Shown here: piece by piece, positions 51,909 through 60,960 of the stretch
Numbering within the stretch: position 1 is the stretch's first letter
Layout: each line of letters begins with the position of its first letter
Source: Kribbella flavida DSM 17836
GTDB taxonomy: Bacteria > Actinomycetota > Actinomycetes > Propionibacteriales > Kribbellaceae
Direction of reading: 5' to 3'
DNA length: 64,000 nucleotides
Assembly (NCBI RefSeq): GCF_000024345.1
Contig: NC_013729.1
Coordinates: 7,316,001 to 7,380,000 of the forward strand
Position numbers and translations under genes: made by a program
The notes under the pieces: generated by a model
Seen by the model: only the letters and a program-made list of their open reading frames with translations
Told to the model about the DNA's origin: nothing
The model's database searches: none

Positions 51909-53486
51909 TCAGTCGCTCTGCGGGGCGGGCGCGTTCTTCAACCGGGCGGCGGCGAAGATGGTCCCGATGCCGTACGTGTTCGTCGCCTCGGGCACGTGCC
52001 CGTGCAGCGAGGCGGAGGCCGAGTTGTACCCGTTGAACTCGCCCACGTACAGGTACGTGTGCCCCGGTCCGATCAGGATGTCACCCGGCTGCAGCTCGTC
52101 CTCGGTGATGTTGTCGAACACGTCGTACTTGCCGGAGCTGCGCAGGTAGGGCTCCTGGATCATGGTGCCGCGGACAGGGTAGTCCGGATCGGCGCCACTC
52201 ATCCGCATCACCGTCGCGACGAAGACCCCGCAGTCGGAGAACTCGTCGGTGCCGGTCGAGCCGTTCCACTTCGGCATCGCCTCCTGGTACTCCGGCTTGG
52301 CGTCGGACTTGTACTTGCCGTGGCCGGGGGTGTCCCAGGCCAGCATCTTCGCCGTCGCGACGATGTCGCCGTTGCCGGCGCCACAGCCGCCACCACCACC
52401 GGCGGCCGCGCCGTCGCCGAAGGTCGCGAAGACCTCCCGGGCGGTCGCCTTGCGCTCCGCGTACTCGGGGTTGTTCACGTCCTGCGAGCCGGCGAACCGC
52501 TCGAAGTACCGGCCGAAGGCGACAGCGGCCTCGTCGACCCCGCCGGCCGCCCGGAGCTTGTCACCGGCCGGTCCTTCGGGCAGCGGCCCCTCGCCGAGCA
52601 GCTGCTTGGCCAGGAACTCCAGCTGCCACTCCAGCGACTCGACCTTGGCCTCGTCGTTGCCGGTGGCCTCCATCGACGGATTGATCATCTTGCCGGCCGG
52701 AGTCCACTGCACGATGCCCCAGCCGAGTGAGCTGCCGCGGGCCGCACTGGCGTGGGTGATCTGGCCGGGCGGCGTGCTCTGCAGCCGGGCCGGCTCGACG
52801 CCCGACTCGTGGATCATGTTGCCGACGATGCCGGCGGCCTGCTCCTTGCTGTAGCCGTTCGACGCGAAGAAGTTGAAGGCCTTCTCCTGGTTGTTGCCGC
52901 CGACCAGCGGACCACCGGTGCCGCAACCGCAGCCCGACGAGCTCTCGGCGCTGTCCGCGCCGAGCTCGTTGGTCGGGTCCCGCGGCACCAGCTCGCCGCC
53001 GCCGTTCTCACCGCCGCGGATCCGGAGCTCGAAGTGCAGGTGCTCGCCGCTCTCCCCCGGCTCGTCCTCGTCGCCCTCGCCGGACTTGCCGATCTCCTGG
53101 CCGCGGGTGACCTCGTCACCGACCCGCACGCTCTTGGACTCGAAGAACTGGTACCAGGTCTGGACCGCGTCGTCCTGGTGCTTGATCTTGATCCAGTCGC
53201 CCTCGACCGAGACCACCGTGCCGTCCTCGGCGGCCATCACCTTGCTGCCCTTGGGGACGTCGAAGTCCAGACCGGTGTGCTTGTTCTCACCGTCGTCCCA
53301 GCCCTGCGAGGCCTCTTGCTTCTCGGTGGGCCAGCCGAACGCCTTGCCGGCGGTCTGCGACGGCGTACAGGCCGAGGCCTGGCCGATCGATCCCATCGAG
53401 GTCAGCAGCATCGCCAGCACGATCAGCAGCGGGAGGACGAGAATGAGCCCGGCAGCGCTCAGCGCCGGCAGCGCCTTACCCTCCAT
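51909..53486 (-). CDS. Three-domain cell-wall hydrolase: M23 peptidase, phage-tail-lysozyme-like and NlpC/P60-like
   Basis: The 525-residue protein has a membrane anchor or signal (about 8-30), an M23 LytM domain (about 50-170) with zinc ligands in KHTGLDFD and HLHFEL, a phage-tail-lysozyme-like domain (about 200-350; EKAFNFFASNGYSKEQAAGI, MIHESGVEP), and a C-terminal NlpC/P60 or CHAP-like domain with the likely nucleophile in FSDCGVFVAT and the His in GPGHTYLYVG. Three different peptidoglycan-cleaving modules in one chain would attack glycan and peptide bonds together. Similar enzymes occur in conjugation or secretion systems, but no such system is nearby. ATG at 53486 has AGGAGG five bases upstream. 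Confidence 0.85.
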   Translation of the reverse strand: MEGKALPALSAAGLILVLPLLIVLAMLLTSMGSIGQASACTPSQTAGKAFGWPTEKQEASQGWDDGENKHTGLDFDVPKGSKVMAAEDGTVVSVEGDWIKIKHQDDAVQTWYQFFESKSVRVGDEVTRGQEIGKSGEGDEDEPGESGEHLHFELRIRGGENGGGELVPRDPTNELGADSAESSSGCGCGTGGPLVGGNNQEKAFNFFASNGYSKEQAAGIVGNMIHESGVEPARLQSTPPGQITHASAARGSSLGWGIVQWTPAGKMINPSMEATGNDEAKVESLEWQLEFLAKQLLGEGPLPEGPAGDKLRAAGGVDEAAVAFGRYFERFAGSQDVNNPEYAERKATAREVFATFGDGAAAGGGGGCGAGNGDIVATAKMLAWDTPGHGKYKSDAKPEYQEAMPKWNGSTGTDEFSDCGVFVATVMRMSGADPDYPVRGTMIQEPYLRSSGKYDVFDNITEDELQPGDILIGPGHTYLYVGEFNGYNSASASLHGHVPEATNTYGIGTIFAAARLKNAPAPQSD

Positions 53487-53699
53487 CACGTCCTCCTGGG
53501 TCGATCAGCGGCTCTCCGGGCGGAACGGAACCGTCGTCGGCTCGGGGCCCCCGCATCGAGTGGTCGGGCCGGGGCGCTGGGAACAGCCTGCCCGAAAAGC
53601 GGCTCATCATGTCGGGAGTTGTCCACAGGTTCGGTGCGGGCCGGGCGCCGCACCGGTGCCGAACGCGACAACGGAGCCTGACTGGACGAGAATCGCCCC

Positions 53700-54368
53700 A
53701 TGTACGAACGGCTGCGGGTGGACCGCTCGACCACGGTGGACCGGGTCGTGGACGCGCTCCGGGCCGCCCTCTTCGCCGGCGACCTGGAACCGGGCACGCC
53801 GTTGCGCGAGCAGCCGCTGGCCGAGGCGCTCGGCGTCGCCCGCAGTACGGTGCGCGAGGCGATGACGATGCTGGTCACCGAGGGGCTGGCGGTCCGCGAG
53901 CCGAACAAGGGCGTCAGCGTGGCGATCCTGCACCCGGACGCGGTCGCCGACATCTGCCGGGCCCGGTTCGTGCTCGAGTCGGCCGGGATCAAGGCCTGGT
54001 TCGACGCCGACGAGGCGGCCCGGGAGCGGGTCCGGGCGGCGATGCGTGAGTTCGCCGCCACCGCCAAGGACGGCGCCGACCCGGAGGCGATGACCGAGAC
54101 GCACCTGGCGATCCACCGCAGCCTGGTCGCGCTGACCGGCAGCGCCCGGCTGATCGCCACCGCCGACTCGATCACCGGCGAGGCCAGGCTCGCGCTCGCA
54201 CGGGTGGACGCGCTGCGCCAGGACGCCCGGCAGCAGGTCGCCTCGCACCGCAAGCTCGTCCGGCTGCTGGAGCGGGGCGAGCTGGACGAGTGCGTCGACG
54301 AGCTGCGCCGCCACCTGGCCGGCGCCGAGGAGTCCCTGCTCGAAGCCATCGCCACCCCACCGTCCTGA
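53700..54368 (+). CDS. GntR-family regulator, FCD type
   Basis: The 222-residue protein has a GntR winged helix (about 10-75; LREQPLAEALGVARSTVREA) and an FCD domain with metal-binding ETHLAIHRSLVALTG and a later SHRKLVRLLERGE. GAGAAT lies six bases before the ATG, a leaderless start. It is divergent from the wall-hydrolase operon. The 19-bp operator upstream of the dimethylargininase gene fits this regulator class, so it may control that gene, an inference from proximity. Confidence 0.87.
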   Translation: MYERLRVDRSTTVDRVVDALRAALFAGDLEPGTPLREQPLAEALGVARSTVREAMTMLVTEGLAVREPNKGVSVAILHPDAVADICRARFVLESAGIKAWFDADEAARERVRAAMREFAATAKDGADPEAMTETHLAIHRSLVALTGSARLIATADSITGEARLALARVDALRQDARQQVASHRKLVRLLERGELDECVDELRRHLAGAEESLLEAIATPPS

Positions 54369-54458
54369 GCCACGTCCGCTCCGACGCAGCCCGCCGGCTC
54401 CTGGCTCCCCCGGAGCGGGAAACAGGGCCGGCGATGCCCGGGGTGGCAGGATCGGTGC

Positions 54459-54845
54459 ATGAAGAACTTGATCATCAAGCTGCTGGCCAACGCGGTCGCG
54501 CTGGCCGTCGCCAGCTGGGTCGTCGGCGGGATCACCCTGGAGGGCTCGACCACGGGCCGCCGGGTGCTGACGCTGCTGATCGTCGCGGCCATCTTCGGCG
54601 TCGTGAACGCGGTGGTGAAGCCGGTCGCGAAGCTGCTGTCGCTGCCGTTCATCATTCTCACGCTGGGCCTGCTGATCTTCGTGATCAACGCCCTGATGCT
54701 GCTGCTGACGTCGTGGATCACCGGCAAGCTCGACGTGCAGTTCCACGTCGACGGCTTCGTCGCCGCGCTGCTCGGCTCGCTGGTGATCACCCTGGTCGGC
54801 GTACTGCTGAACGTGGTGCTGCCCGACAAGGCGGAGATCCGCTGA
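54459..54845 (+). CDS. PF04020-type (phage-holin-superfamily IV) membrane protein
   Basis: The 128-residue protein has four transmembrane helices and the conserved NAVVKPVAKLLSLPF and LGLLIFVINALMLLL segments of the YvlD/mycobacterial holin-like family. Despite the label, these are chromosomal membrane proteins of unknown role. CAGGAT lies six bases before the ATG, a leaderless start. It ends one base before the start of the tyrosine phosphatase gene, so they form an operon. Confidence 0.85.
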   Translation: MKNLIIKLLANAVALAVASWVVGGITLEGSTTGRRVLTLLIVAAIFGVVNAVVKPVAKLLSLPFIILTLGLLIFVINALMLLLTSWITGKLDVQFHVDGFVAALLGSLVITLVGVLLNVVLPDKAEIR

Positions 54846-54846
54846 G

Positions 54847-55299
54847 ATGACCGGCGTGGTGAGGCGCGTCGAGATCGTCTGCACGGGCAACATCTGCCGC
54901 TCGCCGATCGGCGAGGTGGTACTGCGCGCGAAGCTGGCCGAGGCCGGCATCGACGACGTGGTGGTGACCAGCTCCGGCACCGACGGCTGGCACGCGGGCG
55001 ACCCGATGGATCCCCGGGCGGCCGCCGCGCTGCGCCGCCGTGGGTACGACGGCAGCGCGCACCGGGCCCAGGAGTTCCGCGCCGGCTGGTTCGCCGAGCG
55101 CGACCTGGTGCTCGCGATGGACTCCGGCCACCTGGCGGCGCTGGTCCGGCGGCGTGGCCCCGACCCGGCGATCCAGCCGGAGCTGTTCGCCGAGCTCGAC
55201 GTACCGGACCCGTACTACGGCGAGGACGAGGGCTTCGACGAGGTGCTCGACCAGATTGAGAAAGCAGCCGACCGCTGGGTCGAGCGCCTCACCCGCTGA
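54847..55299 (+). CDS. Low-molecular-weight protein-tyrosine phosphatase
   Basis: The 150-residue enzyme has the CX5R phosphate loop CTGNICRS near the start and the catalytic Asp in VPDPYYG near residue 119. Relatives act on protein phosphotyrosine in capsule or signalling pathways. The partner kinase is not in the window. It forms an operon with the four-helix membrane protein gene and is followed by a terminator shared with the convergent PPi-PFK gene. Confidence 0.9.
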   Translation: MTGVVRRVEIVCTGNICRSPIGEVVLRAKLAEAGIDDVVVTSSGTDGWHAGDPMDPRAAAALRRRGYDGSAHRAQEFRAGWFAERDLVLAMDSGHLAALVRRRGPDPAIQPELFAELDVPDPYYGEDEGFDEVLDQIEKAADRWVERLTR

Positions 55300-55303
55300 T
55301 CCC

Positions 55304-55347
55304 GCGTCCGGAGAACCCGGCGCCACCGCGCAGGGTTCTTCGGACGC
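55304..55347. terminator. Bidirectional terminator
   Basis: A 15-bp stem with one G-T pair (55304-55318 with 55333-55347, arm GCGTCCGGAGAACCC) between convergent genes. Confidence 0.82.
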
Positions 55348-55353
55348 ACCAGG

Positions 55354-56565
55354 TCAGGCCTGGCCGATCTCGGCCTTCAGCGCGACGAACCAGTCCGTCG
55401 ACGGGTCGAACTCCTTGCCGCCGGCGATCCGCGGGAACTCGATCGCGCGCAGCTCGTCGCCCCGCTGCTCGTCGTGGCCGACCACCCCGGACTCGCCCCG
55501 CAGCGCCGCGTCCACGGCGTAGTCGGTGCACTGCTTGATCAGCGCCAGGTCGCGGTCGTTGGCGGCGGCCGAGCGGCTGAAGTACCCGCTCTTCTGCACC
55601 ATCGTCTTCTCCGCGCCGATCCGCTCGGCGAACTGCTTGGCGAACCAGGCGCCCGGGTTGATCGTGTCCAGCTTCACGTGCCCGAACGGGTCCCGGCCGA
55701 CCTGCTCGCCGCGGGCCTCCATCTCGGCCACGATCGCCGGCACGCCCGCGCCCTCGGACAGGAAGATGTTCACGCAGTCCTCGCGGTCCATCGCCGCCTT
55801 GAGCCGCTCGGCCTCGGCGTCCAGGTCGATCGGTGCCTCCGGCACGTACACCGCGTCGATGTCCCAGCGGCCCGCGCTCAGCCCGATGCCCGGGTTCCAC
55901 TCCTGCTGCTTGAACCACTCGCGGTAGGCCAGCGCGGTCGCCGCGGTCAGCCAGCCGCAGTTGCGGCCCATCACCTCGTGCACGATCAGCATCCGGGGGT
56001 TCGAGCTGTGCTCGGCGACGATGTTGCGGGCGAACAGCGCGCCCTGCTCGGCCGCCGTCCAGGCGCCCAGGCTCTGCCGGATCGGCACCACGTCGTTGTC
56101 GATCGTCTTCGGCAGGCCGACCACGGTCAGGTCGTAGTCGTGCTCGTGCAGGTACGCCGCCAGGTCGGCCGCGGTGGTGTTGGTGTCGTCGCCGCCGATC
56201 GTGTGCAGCACGTCGACGCCGTCGGCAACGAGCCGCTCGGCCGCGACCTGCAGCGCGTTCTGGCCGTCGGCGATCAGCCCGCGCTTGACCAGGTCCGCGG
56301 TGTTGGTCAGCTTGACCCGGCTGTTGCCGATCGGGCTGCCGCCGAACTTGTGCAGCAGCCCGGCCTTGGCGCGCACCTCGGGTGTCACCTCGACGTGCCG
56401 GCCGCTGAGCAGACCGTGGTAGCCGTTCAGGTATCCGATGATCTCCACGTCGGGCGCCACGGCGGTGTAGCGCTCGATCAGTCCGCCGACGGCGGACGAC
56501 AGGCAGGGCGCGAGCCCGCCCGCGGTGAGAAGGGCAACTCTGCGGACAGACTTGTCGGCAGCCAT
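55354..56565 (-). CDS. Pyrophosphate-dependent 6-phosphofructokinase
   Basis: The 403-residue enzyme interconverts fructose-6-phosphate and fructose-1,6-bisphosphate with pyrophosphate, so the step is reversible in the cytosol. TIGGDDTNTTA, with Asp-Asp in place of the Gly seen in ATP enzymes, together with PKTIDND and MGRNCGWL, marks the PPi-dependent type. AAGGACC precedes the ATG. It is a single gene between a terminator and the divergent TIM-barrel gene. Confidence 0.92.
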   Translation of the reverse strand: MAADKSVRRVALLTAGGLAPCLSSAVGGLIERYTAVAPDVEIIGYLNGYHGLLSGRHVEVTPEVRAKAGLLHKFGGSPIGNSRVKLTNTADLVKRGLIADGQNALQVAAERLVADGVDVLHTIGGDDTNTTAADLAAYLHEHDYDLTVVGLPKTIDNDVVPIRQSLGAWTAAEQGALFARNIVAEHSSNPRMLIVHEVMGRNCGWLTAATALAYREWFKQQEWNPGIGLSAGRWDIDAVYVPEAPIDLDAEAERLKAAMDREDCVNIFLSEGAGVPAIVAEMEARGEQVGRDPFGHVKLDTINPGAWFAKQFAERIGAEKTMVQKSGYFSRSAAANDRDLALIKQCTDYAVDAALRGESGVVGHDEQRGDELRAIEFPRIAGGKEFDPSTDWFVALKAEIGQA

Positions 56566-56747
56566 GGGTCAGGGTCCTTCCGGAGGTCGCTGAAGTCGCT
56601 CACAGCGTAGTGATGCAGACCACTCCCAACGGTGGTTGGGGCCCACCAGCCGGACACCGCCGACCGAAGTACCGTCCCGGCGGACTTTGGTCTTCGCCGC
56701 CGCCGCGGGCCTACCGCCGCCCGTCGGCCGCCCGCAACACTGCGGAG

Positions 56748-57710
56748 ATGAGCCTGCAGATCCGCGGTATCTCCTACGTCCCGGCCGCCGACCCCGACGC
56801 CGTACGCCGCGACCTGCGGGTCGTCGCCGAGTCCCTGCACTGCACCACGGTGATGCTGATCGAGACCGATCCCGAGCAGCTGCGGGCGGCCGCGGAGTAC
56901 GCGTTGGAGCTGGGGCTGGAGGTCTACGTCCGGCCGTACGTCGAGGACCGGCCGCGGTCCGAGGTCCTGGCGCACCTGGAGCAAACGGCCGTCGCCGCCG
57001 AGCAGTTGCGGCGCAGCCACCCGGGCAAGGTGACCCTGGTGCTCGGGTCCGAGTTCTCCCTGACCTCGCCCGGCATGATCCCGGGACCGCGGATGTTCGT
57101 CCGGATCCAGGTGCTGATCCGGTGGCGGCGCTTCTTCGACCGCCGCATCACCCGCAAGCTCGCGAGCCTGCTCGACGCCGCTCTGGCCACGGCACGCCGC
57201 TCGTTCCAGGGCCCGATCACGTACGCGGCCGGCTACTGGGAGCAGGTCGACTGGTCCGGGTTCGACCTGGTCGGCGTCAACCTCTACCGGATGGGCACCG
57301 ACCACGCCGGCTACGAGCGGCGGGTCCGGGAGCTGACCGAGACCACCGGCAAGCCGGTCGTGATCACGGAGTTCGGCTGCGGCGCGTTCGTCGGGGCGGA
57401 CCGGCGCGGACCGGGGTCCTTCCTGATCGTGAACTGGTTCGCCACACCGCCGCGGATCAAGGACGGGTACCGGCGCGACGAGGCAACCCAGGCGGCGTAC
57501 CTGGAGGACCTGATCGGGGTGTACTCCCGGACCGGCGTGCACGGCTGCTTCGTCTACACGTTCTCGATGGCGGACTTCCCGCACTGGAGCGATCCACTCT
57601 TCGACCTGGACATGGCCGGGTTCGGGGTGGTGCGGATCCCGGCCGGTGACCCGGCCACCTGGGAACCGAAGCAGGCCTTCGCGACCGTCGCCCGGCTCTA
57701 CGCGTCCTGA
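56748..57710 (+). CDS. Glycosyl-hydrolase-like TIM-barrel protein of unknown function
   Basis: The 320-residue protein has an alternating strand-helix pattern of a TIM barrel. The N-terminal GISYVPAADPDAVRRDLRVVAESLHCTTVML (two parts) and GLEVYVRPY, then FDLVGVNLYR and VITEFGCGAF, where the Glu occupies the place of the catalytic nucleophile of clan-A glycosidases. Actinobacterial relatives are often annotated as abortive infection proteins with little evidence. No signal peptide. The start at 56748 has AACACT six bases upstream and GCGGAG adjacent, so leadered or leaderless use is unclear. Confidence 0.65.
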   Translation: MSLQIRGISYVPAADPDAVRRDLRVVAESLHCTTVMLIETDPEQLRAAAEYALELGLEVYVRPYVEDRPRSEVLAHLEQTAVAAEQLRRSHPGKVTLVLGSEFSLTSPGMIPGPRMFVRIQVLIRWRRFFDRRITRKLASLLDAALATARRSFQGPITYAAGYWEQVDWSGFDLVGVNLYRMGTDHAGYERRVRELTETTGKPVVITEFGCGAFVGADRRGPGSFLIVNWFATPPRIKDGYRRDEATQAAYLEDLIGVYSRTGVHGCFVYTFSMADFPHWSDPLFDLDMAGFGVVRIPAGDPATWEPKQAFATVARLYAS

Positions 57711-57741
57711 GCCGTACGCCGTCCCGATCGGCCGCGGCTGC

Positions 57742-58227
57742 TCAGTCGAGCCCGACCGGTCGGGGCGGAACGGGCGTGGAGACGACGAACGAGCTGTTCG
57801 TCGAGCCGTGCACGTTCAGCGTGTCCAGCAGCGCCTCCAGGGCGTCGATCGCCGGGACCTGCACGCGGATCAGGAAGCAGTCCTCCCCGGAGATCCGGTG
57901 GCACTCGACCACTTCGGGCGTCCGCTCGGCCAGCTCGACGATCCGCGGGATCTGGCCGGGACCGGGCTTCAGTCGCACCCAGGCGGCCACCGGCAGGCCC
58001 AGCGCGGCCGGGTCCAGCTCCAGCCGGTAGCCGCGGATCACCCCGGACTCCTCCAGCCGGGCGACGCGCTCGCGCACGGTCGGGGCCGAGACGCCGAGCC
58101 GGCGGGCCAGATCGCTGGTGCGCGCCCGCGGATCGTCGGTCAGGGCCCGCAGCAGCCGGCGATTCAAGCCGTCCAGAATTTCACTCTGGACACCACAGCG
58201 CCCTGCTGCCTTCGTTCCAGTAGACAT
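57742..58227 (-). CDS. Lrp/AsnC-family regulator
   Basis: The 161-residue protein has an AsnC-type winged helix (about 17-70; RTSDLARRLGVSAPTVRERV) and an RAM effector domain with VECHRISGEDCFLIRVQVP. GGAGAG precedes the ATG. It is divergent from an EamA transporter gene with 62 bases between; Lrp proteins commonly control such amino-acid exporters, which is the likely job here. Confidence 0.9.
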   Translation of the reverse strand: MSTGTKAAGRCGVQSEILDGLNRRLLRALTDDPRARTSDLARRLGVSAPTVRERVARLEESGVIRGYRLELDPAALGLPVAAWVRLKPGPGQIPRIVELAERTPEVVECHRISGEDCFLIRVQVPAIDALEALLDTLNVHGSTNSSFVVSTPVPPRPVGLD

Positions 58228-58289
58228 CGCGGTCTCTCCAGCTTCATTTCGGCATGGGATCTCCCCAGTCTACTTTCTAGGCTTCTGGT

Positions 58290-59195
58290 ATGAGAGAACG
58301 GACTTGGCCGGCGCTGGTGGCCGCCGGAATCACCGTGGTGCTGTGGGCGTCGGCGTTCGTCGCGATCCGCCATCTCGGCACCGACCTGTCGGCAGGACCG
58401 TTGTCGCTGGCGCGGCTGCTGGTCGGAAGCGTGCTGCTCAGCTTGATGCTGCTGGGCCGGCAGTGGCAGCGTCCGGCGCGGCACGACTGGCTTCCGCTGC
58501 TCGCCTGCGGTCTGCTCTGGTTCGGTGTCTACAACATCGCGCTCAACGCGGCCGAGCGCCGGCTGGACGCGGGCACGGCCGCGATGCTGGTCCACATCGC
58601 GCCCCTGCTGATCGCCCTGCTCGCAGGACTCACGCTGGGCGAAGGCTTCCCGCGCCAGCTCGTCATCGGCAGCCTAGTGGCGTTCGGAGGCGTCGCACTG
58701 ATCGGTACGGCGACGTCGACCGGCCAGGCGGAGACCTGGGGCGTCGTGCTCTGCGTGGTGGCCGCCGTCTCGTACGCCGTCGGGGTGATCGCCCAGAAGC
58801 CGCTGCTCGCCCGGCTGCCGGCCGGCCAGGTCACCTGGATGGCCTGCACGATCGGCGCCATCAGCTGCCTTCCGTACGGACCGTCGCTGGTCGAGGAGAT
58901 CGCGGCGGCCCGGCCGTCCACGCTGTGGTGGGTGCTGTACCTCGGCGCCTTCCCGACCGCGCTCGGCTTCACCACCTGGGCGTTCGCGCTCTCCCGGACC
59001 ACCGCCGGCCGGATGGGCGCCACGACGTACCTGGTGCCGGTCGTCGCCATCGGTCTGGCCTGGTTGCTGCTGGACGAGACACCGGCAGCGCTGGCCCTCG
59101 GCGGCGGCGCACTGTGCCTGGTCGGCGTCGCGCTATCGCGCCGTACCGCGAAGGTGCGCGTGGATGCCGCCGTAGACGCTCACGCGCGGCAGTAG
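58290..59195 (+). CDS. EamA-family transporter, possible amino-acid exporter
   Basis: The 301-residue protein has ten helices in two EamA halves; LWASAFVAIRHLG opens the first and FTTWAFALSRTTAGRMGATTYLVP (two parts) lies in the second. TAGGCT lies exactly six bases before the ATG, a leaderless promoter in the gap shared with the Lrp gene. Its last 63 bases overlap the 3' end of the convergent acetamidase gene. Confidence 0.88.
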   Translation: MRERTWPALVAAGITVVLWASAFVAIRHLGTDLSAGPLSLARLLVGSVLLSLMLLGRQWQRPARHDWLPLLACGLLWFGVYNIALNAAERRLDAGTAAMLVHIAPLLIALLAGLTLGEGFPRQLVIGSLVAFGGVALIGTATSTGQAETWGVVLCVVAAVSYAVGVIAQKPLLARLPAGQVTWMACTIGAISCLPYGPSLVEEIAAARPSTLWWVLYLGAFPTALGFTTWAFALSRTTAGRMGATTYLVPVVAIGLAWLLLDETPAALALGGGALCLVGVALSRRTAKVRVDAAVDAHARQ

Positions 59196-60125
59196 CCGCT
59201 TGGGGACCTTCGTGACGACGCTGTAGTTGGCGTCGACGACGTTGGCGAGCGGGACCTCGCTGATCTGGCTCAGGAGCTGGTACGCGTCGAGCTTGTCGAG
59301 CCCGTAGAGCTCGCTGAGCCAGCCGACCATGTCGACCTGGCCCGCGCGCCAGGCGTCCTCCAGCGGCCGGCTGGACCCGACCACCGCGAGGTGGTCGTCG
59401 GTCTCCAGCCGGGGCCAGGCCGGGCCCGGCGTCTTCACCAGGGCGACCACCATGACGACGTTCATGGCGCCTTCCACCGCCGTACCGCAGGACTCGCCCT
59501 CACCCTGGCGGTAGTGCCCGTCGCCGACCGAGAACAGCGCCCCCTCGACGTTCACCCGCAGGTAGCAGGTCGTGCCGGGCTTCATCTCCGGGGTGTCCAT
59601 GTTGCCGCCGAAGTAGTCCGGTACCAGCGACGAGCGGACCTCCCCGGCCGCCGGGGCCAGCCCGACCGTGCCCAGCATCGGCTCGATCGGCAGGGCCACC
59701 TCCAGGTCACTGCCCTGCGCCTGGAAGCCGACGGTCTGCCGGTCGGTGTCCACCTCGTAGATCCAGGTCCGCTCCGGCAGCGGGTCCTGCAGCGTGGCGG
59801 TCCGGTCGGTGCTGGTCAGCCCGCCGAAGAACGGGATGGTCGCCGACGCGCCCCAGCTCCGGGCCGGGGTCAGCTCGACGAAGTGCAGCGCCAGGGTGTC
59901 GCCCGGCTCGGCGCCCTCGACGTAGAACGGCCCGGTCTGCGGGTTGACGAACGGCATGCTGAGCGAGGCGCTGGCCAGGTCCGCAGTACTGCGCAGCCGG
60001 CCGCAGAACGCGTCCTCGGTCCACAGCCGCAGCTGGGTGCCGGGGCGGACCCGGCGGACCTCAGCGGCACCGCCGAAGGTCCAGGTGAGCTGCTCGCTGT
60101 CCGGGGTGAAGTCGACGATGTCCAC
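59133..60125 (-). CDS. Acetamidase/formamidase family protein
   Basis: The 330-residue protein belongs to the FmdA/AmdA family, which hydrolyses formamide or short amides to ammonia and acid. Motifs include GAEPGDTLALHFVEL, FGGNMDTPEMKPGTTCYLRV (near residue 190) and the SVGDGHYRQGEGE loop with metal-binding Asp and His. GTG at 60125 is chosen because TAGCTT lies seven bases upstream, a leaderless start; the frame itself extends to 60134. It overlaps the end of the convergent EamA gene by 63 bases. Confidence 0.88.
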   Translation of the reverse strand: MDIVDFTPDSEQLTWTFGGAAEVRRVRPGTQLRLWTEDAFCGRLRSTADLASASLSMPFVNPQTGPFYVEGAEPGDTLALHFVELTPARSWGASATIPFFGGLTSTDRTATLQDPLPERTWIYEVDTDRQTVGFQAQGSDLEVALPIEPMLGTVGLAPAAGEVRSSLVPDYFGGNMDTPEMKPGTTCYLRVNVEGALFSVGDGHYRQGEGESCGTAVEGAMNVVMVVALVKTPGPAWPRLETDDHLAVVGSSRPLEDAWRAGQVDMVGWLSELYGLDKLDAYQLLSQISEVPLANVVDANYSVVTKVPKRLLPRVSVYGGIHAHLRGTAR

Positions 60126-60162
60126 GGACCGCAAGCTACGCCGGGTCCGACCGTAACGCGAC

Positions 60163-60207
60163 CGGTCAGCGGGTTCTCAGCCGATTCTCAAACAGACGGC
60201 CTACGCT
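60163..60207 (+). promoter_or_regulatory. mprA promoter with phased MprA-like boxes
   Basis: Heptamers CGGTCAG (60163), TTCTCAG (60174) and TTCTCAA (60185) recur every 11 bp, and the -10 TACGCT (60202-60207) follows the last box after exactly 10 bases. No -35 is visible where the boxes lie, as in activator-dependent promoters. The same layout occurs before pepD, which supports autoregulation by MprA. Confidence 0.65.
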
Positions 60208-60267
60208 CGATGGTCGGAGGTCCGGACCACACCGGACCAGTGATCCGACCAGCGGTGGGAGCGCACG

Positions 60268-60960
60268 ATGCGGGTACTCGTGGTGGACGACGACCGGGCG
60301 GTCCGGGACTCGCTGCGCCGTTCGCTGGAGTTCAACGACTTCGAGGTGGTCACCGCCTCCGACGGCGCCGAGGCGCTCGCGGTGATCGGCAACGTCGACC
60401 CCGACGTGGTCGTGATGGACGTGATGATGCCCCGGCTGGACGGGCTGGAGACCACCAAGGCGTTGCGGGCCGCGGGCAACAACGTGCCGATCCTGGTGCT
60501 GACCGCACGGGACGCGGTCGCCGACCGGGTGGACGGCCTGGACGCCGGCGGCGACGACTACCTGACCAAGCCGTTCGCGCTGGAGGAGCTGCTGGCCCGG
60601 CTGCGCGCCCTGCTGCGGCGCAGCGCGGCCCCCGGCGAAGGCGGCCCACGCGGCGAGATCCTGCAGTACGCCGACCTGGTGGTCGACGTGGACGCGCACG
60701 AGGTGCACCGCGGCGACGTGCCGATCCAGCTCACCCGGACCGAGTTCTCCCTGCTCGAGCTGCTGATCCGCAACCCGCGCCGGGTGCTGGAGCGCGCGGT
60801 GATCCTGGACGCGGTCTGGGGCTACGACTTCCCGACCACGGCGAACTCGCTCGAGGTCTACATCGGCTACCTGCGCCGCAAGACCGAGGTGAACGGCCTG
60901 CCCCGGCTGATCCACACCGTGCGCGGCATCGGCTACGTGCTCCGGGACACTCCGCCGTGA
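60268..60960 (+). CDS. mprA: Response regulator MprA-like, OmpR family
   Basis: The 230-residue protein has a receiver domain with acidic DDD (8-10), phosphorylated Asp in VVVMDVMM (about 53), TA pair in VLTA and Lys in LTKPF, then an OmpR winged helix (about 130-228; LTRTEFSLLELLIRNPRRVL, YIGYLRRK). It pairs with the histidine kinase through a GTGA overlap and precedes pepD, the gene order of mycobacterial mprA-mprB-pepD. GGGAG lies upstream of the ATG. Confidence 0.92.
   Translation: MRVLVVDDDRAVRDSLRRSLEFNDFEVVTASDGAEALAVIGNVDPDVVVMDVMMPRLDGLETTKALRAAGNNVPILVLTARDAVADRVDGLDAGGDDYLTKPFALEELLARLRALLRRSAAPGEGGPRGEILQYADLVVDVDAHEVHRGDVPIQLTRTEFSLLELLIRNPRRVLERAVILDAVWGYDFPTTANSLEVYIGYLRRKTEVNGLPRLIHTVRGIGYVLRDTPP

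Noticed and set aside
54459..54845. Idea that the holin-family protein marks a phage remnant
   Set aside because: PF04020 proteins are ordinary chromosomal membrane proteins despite the name, and no phage genes are nearby.
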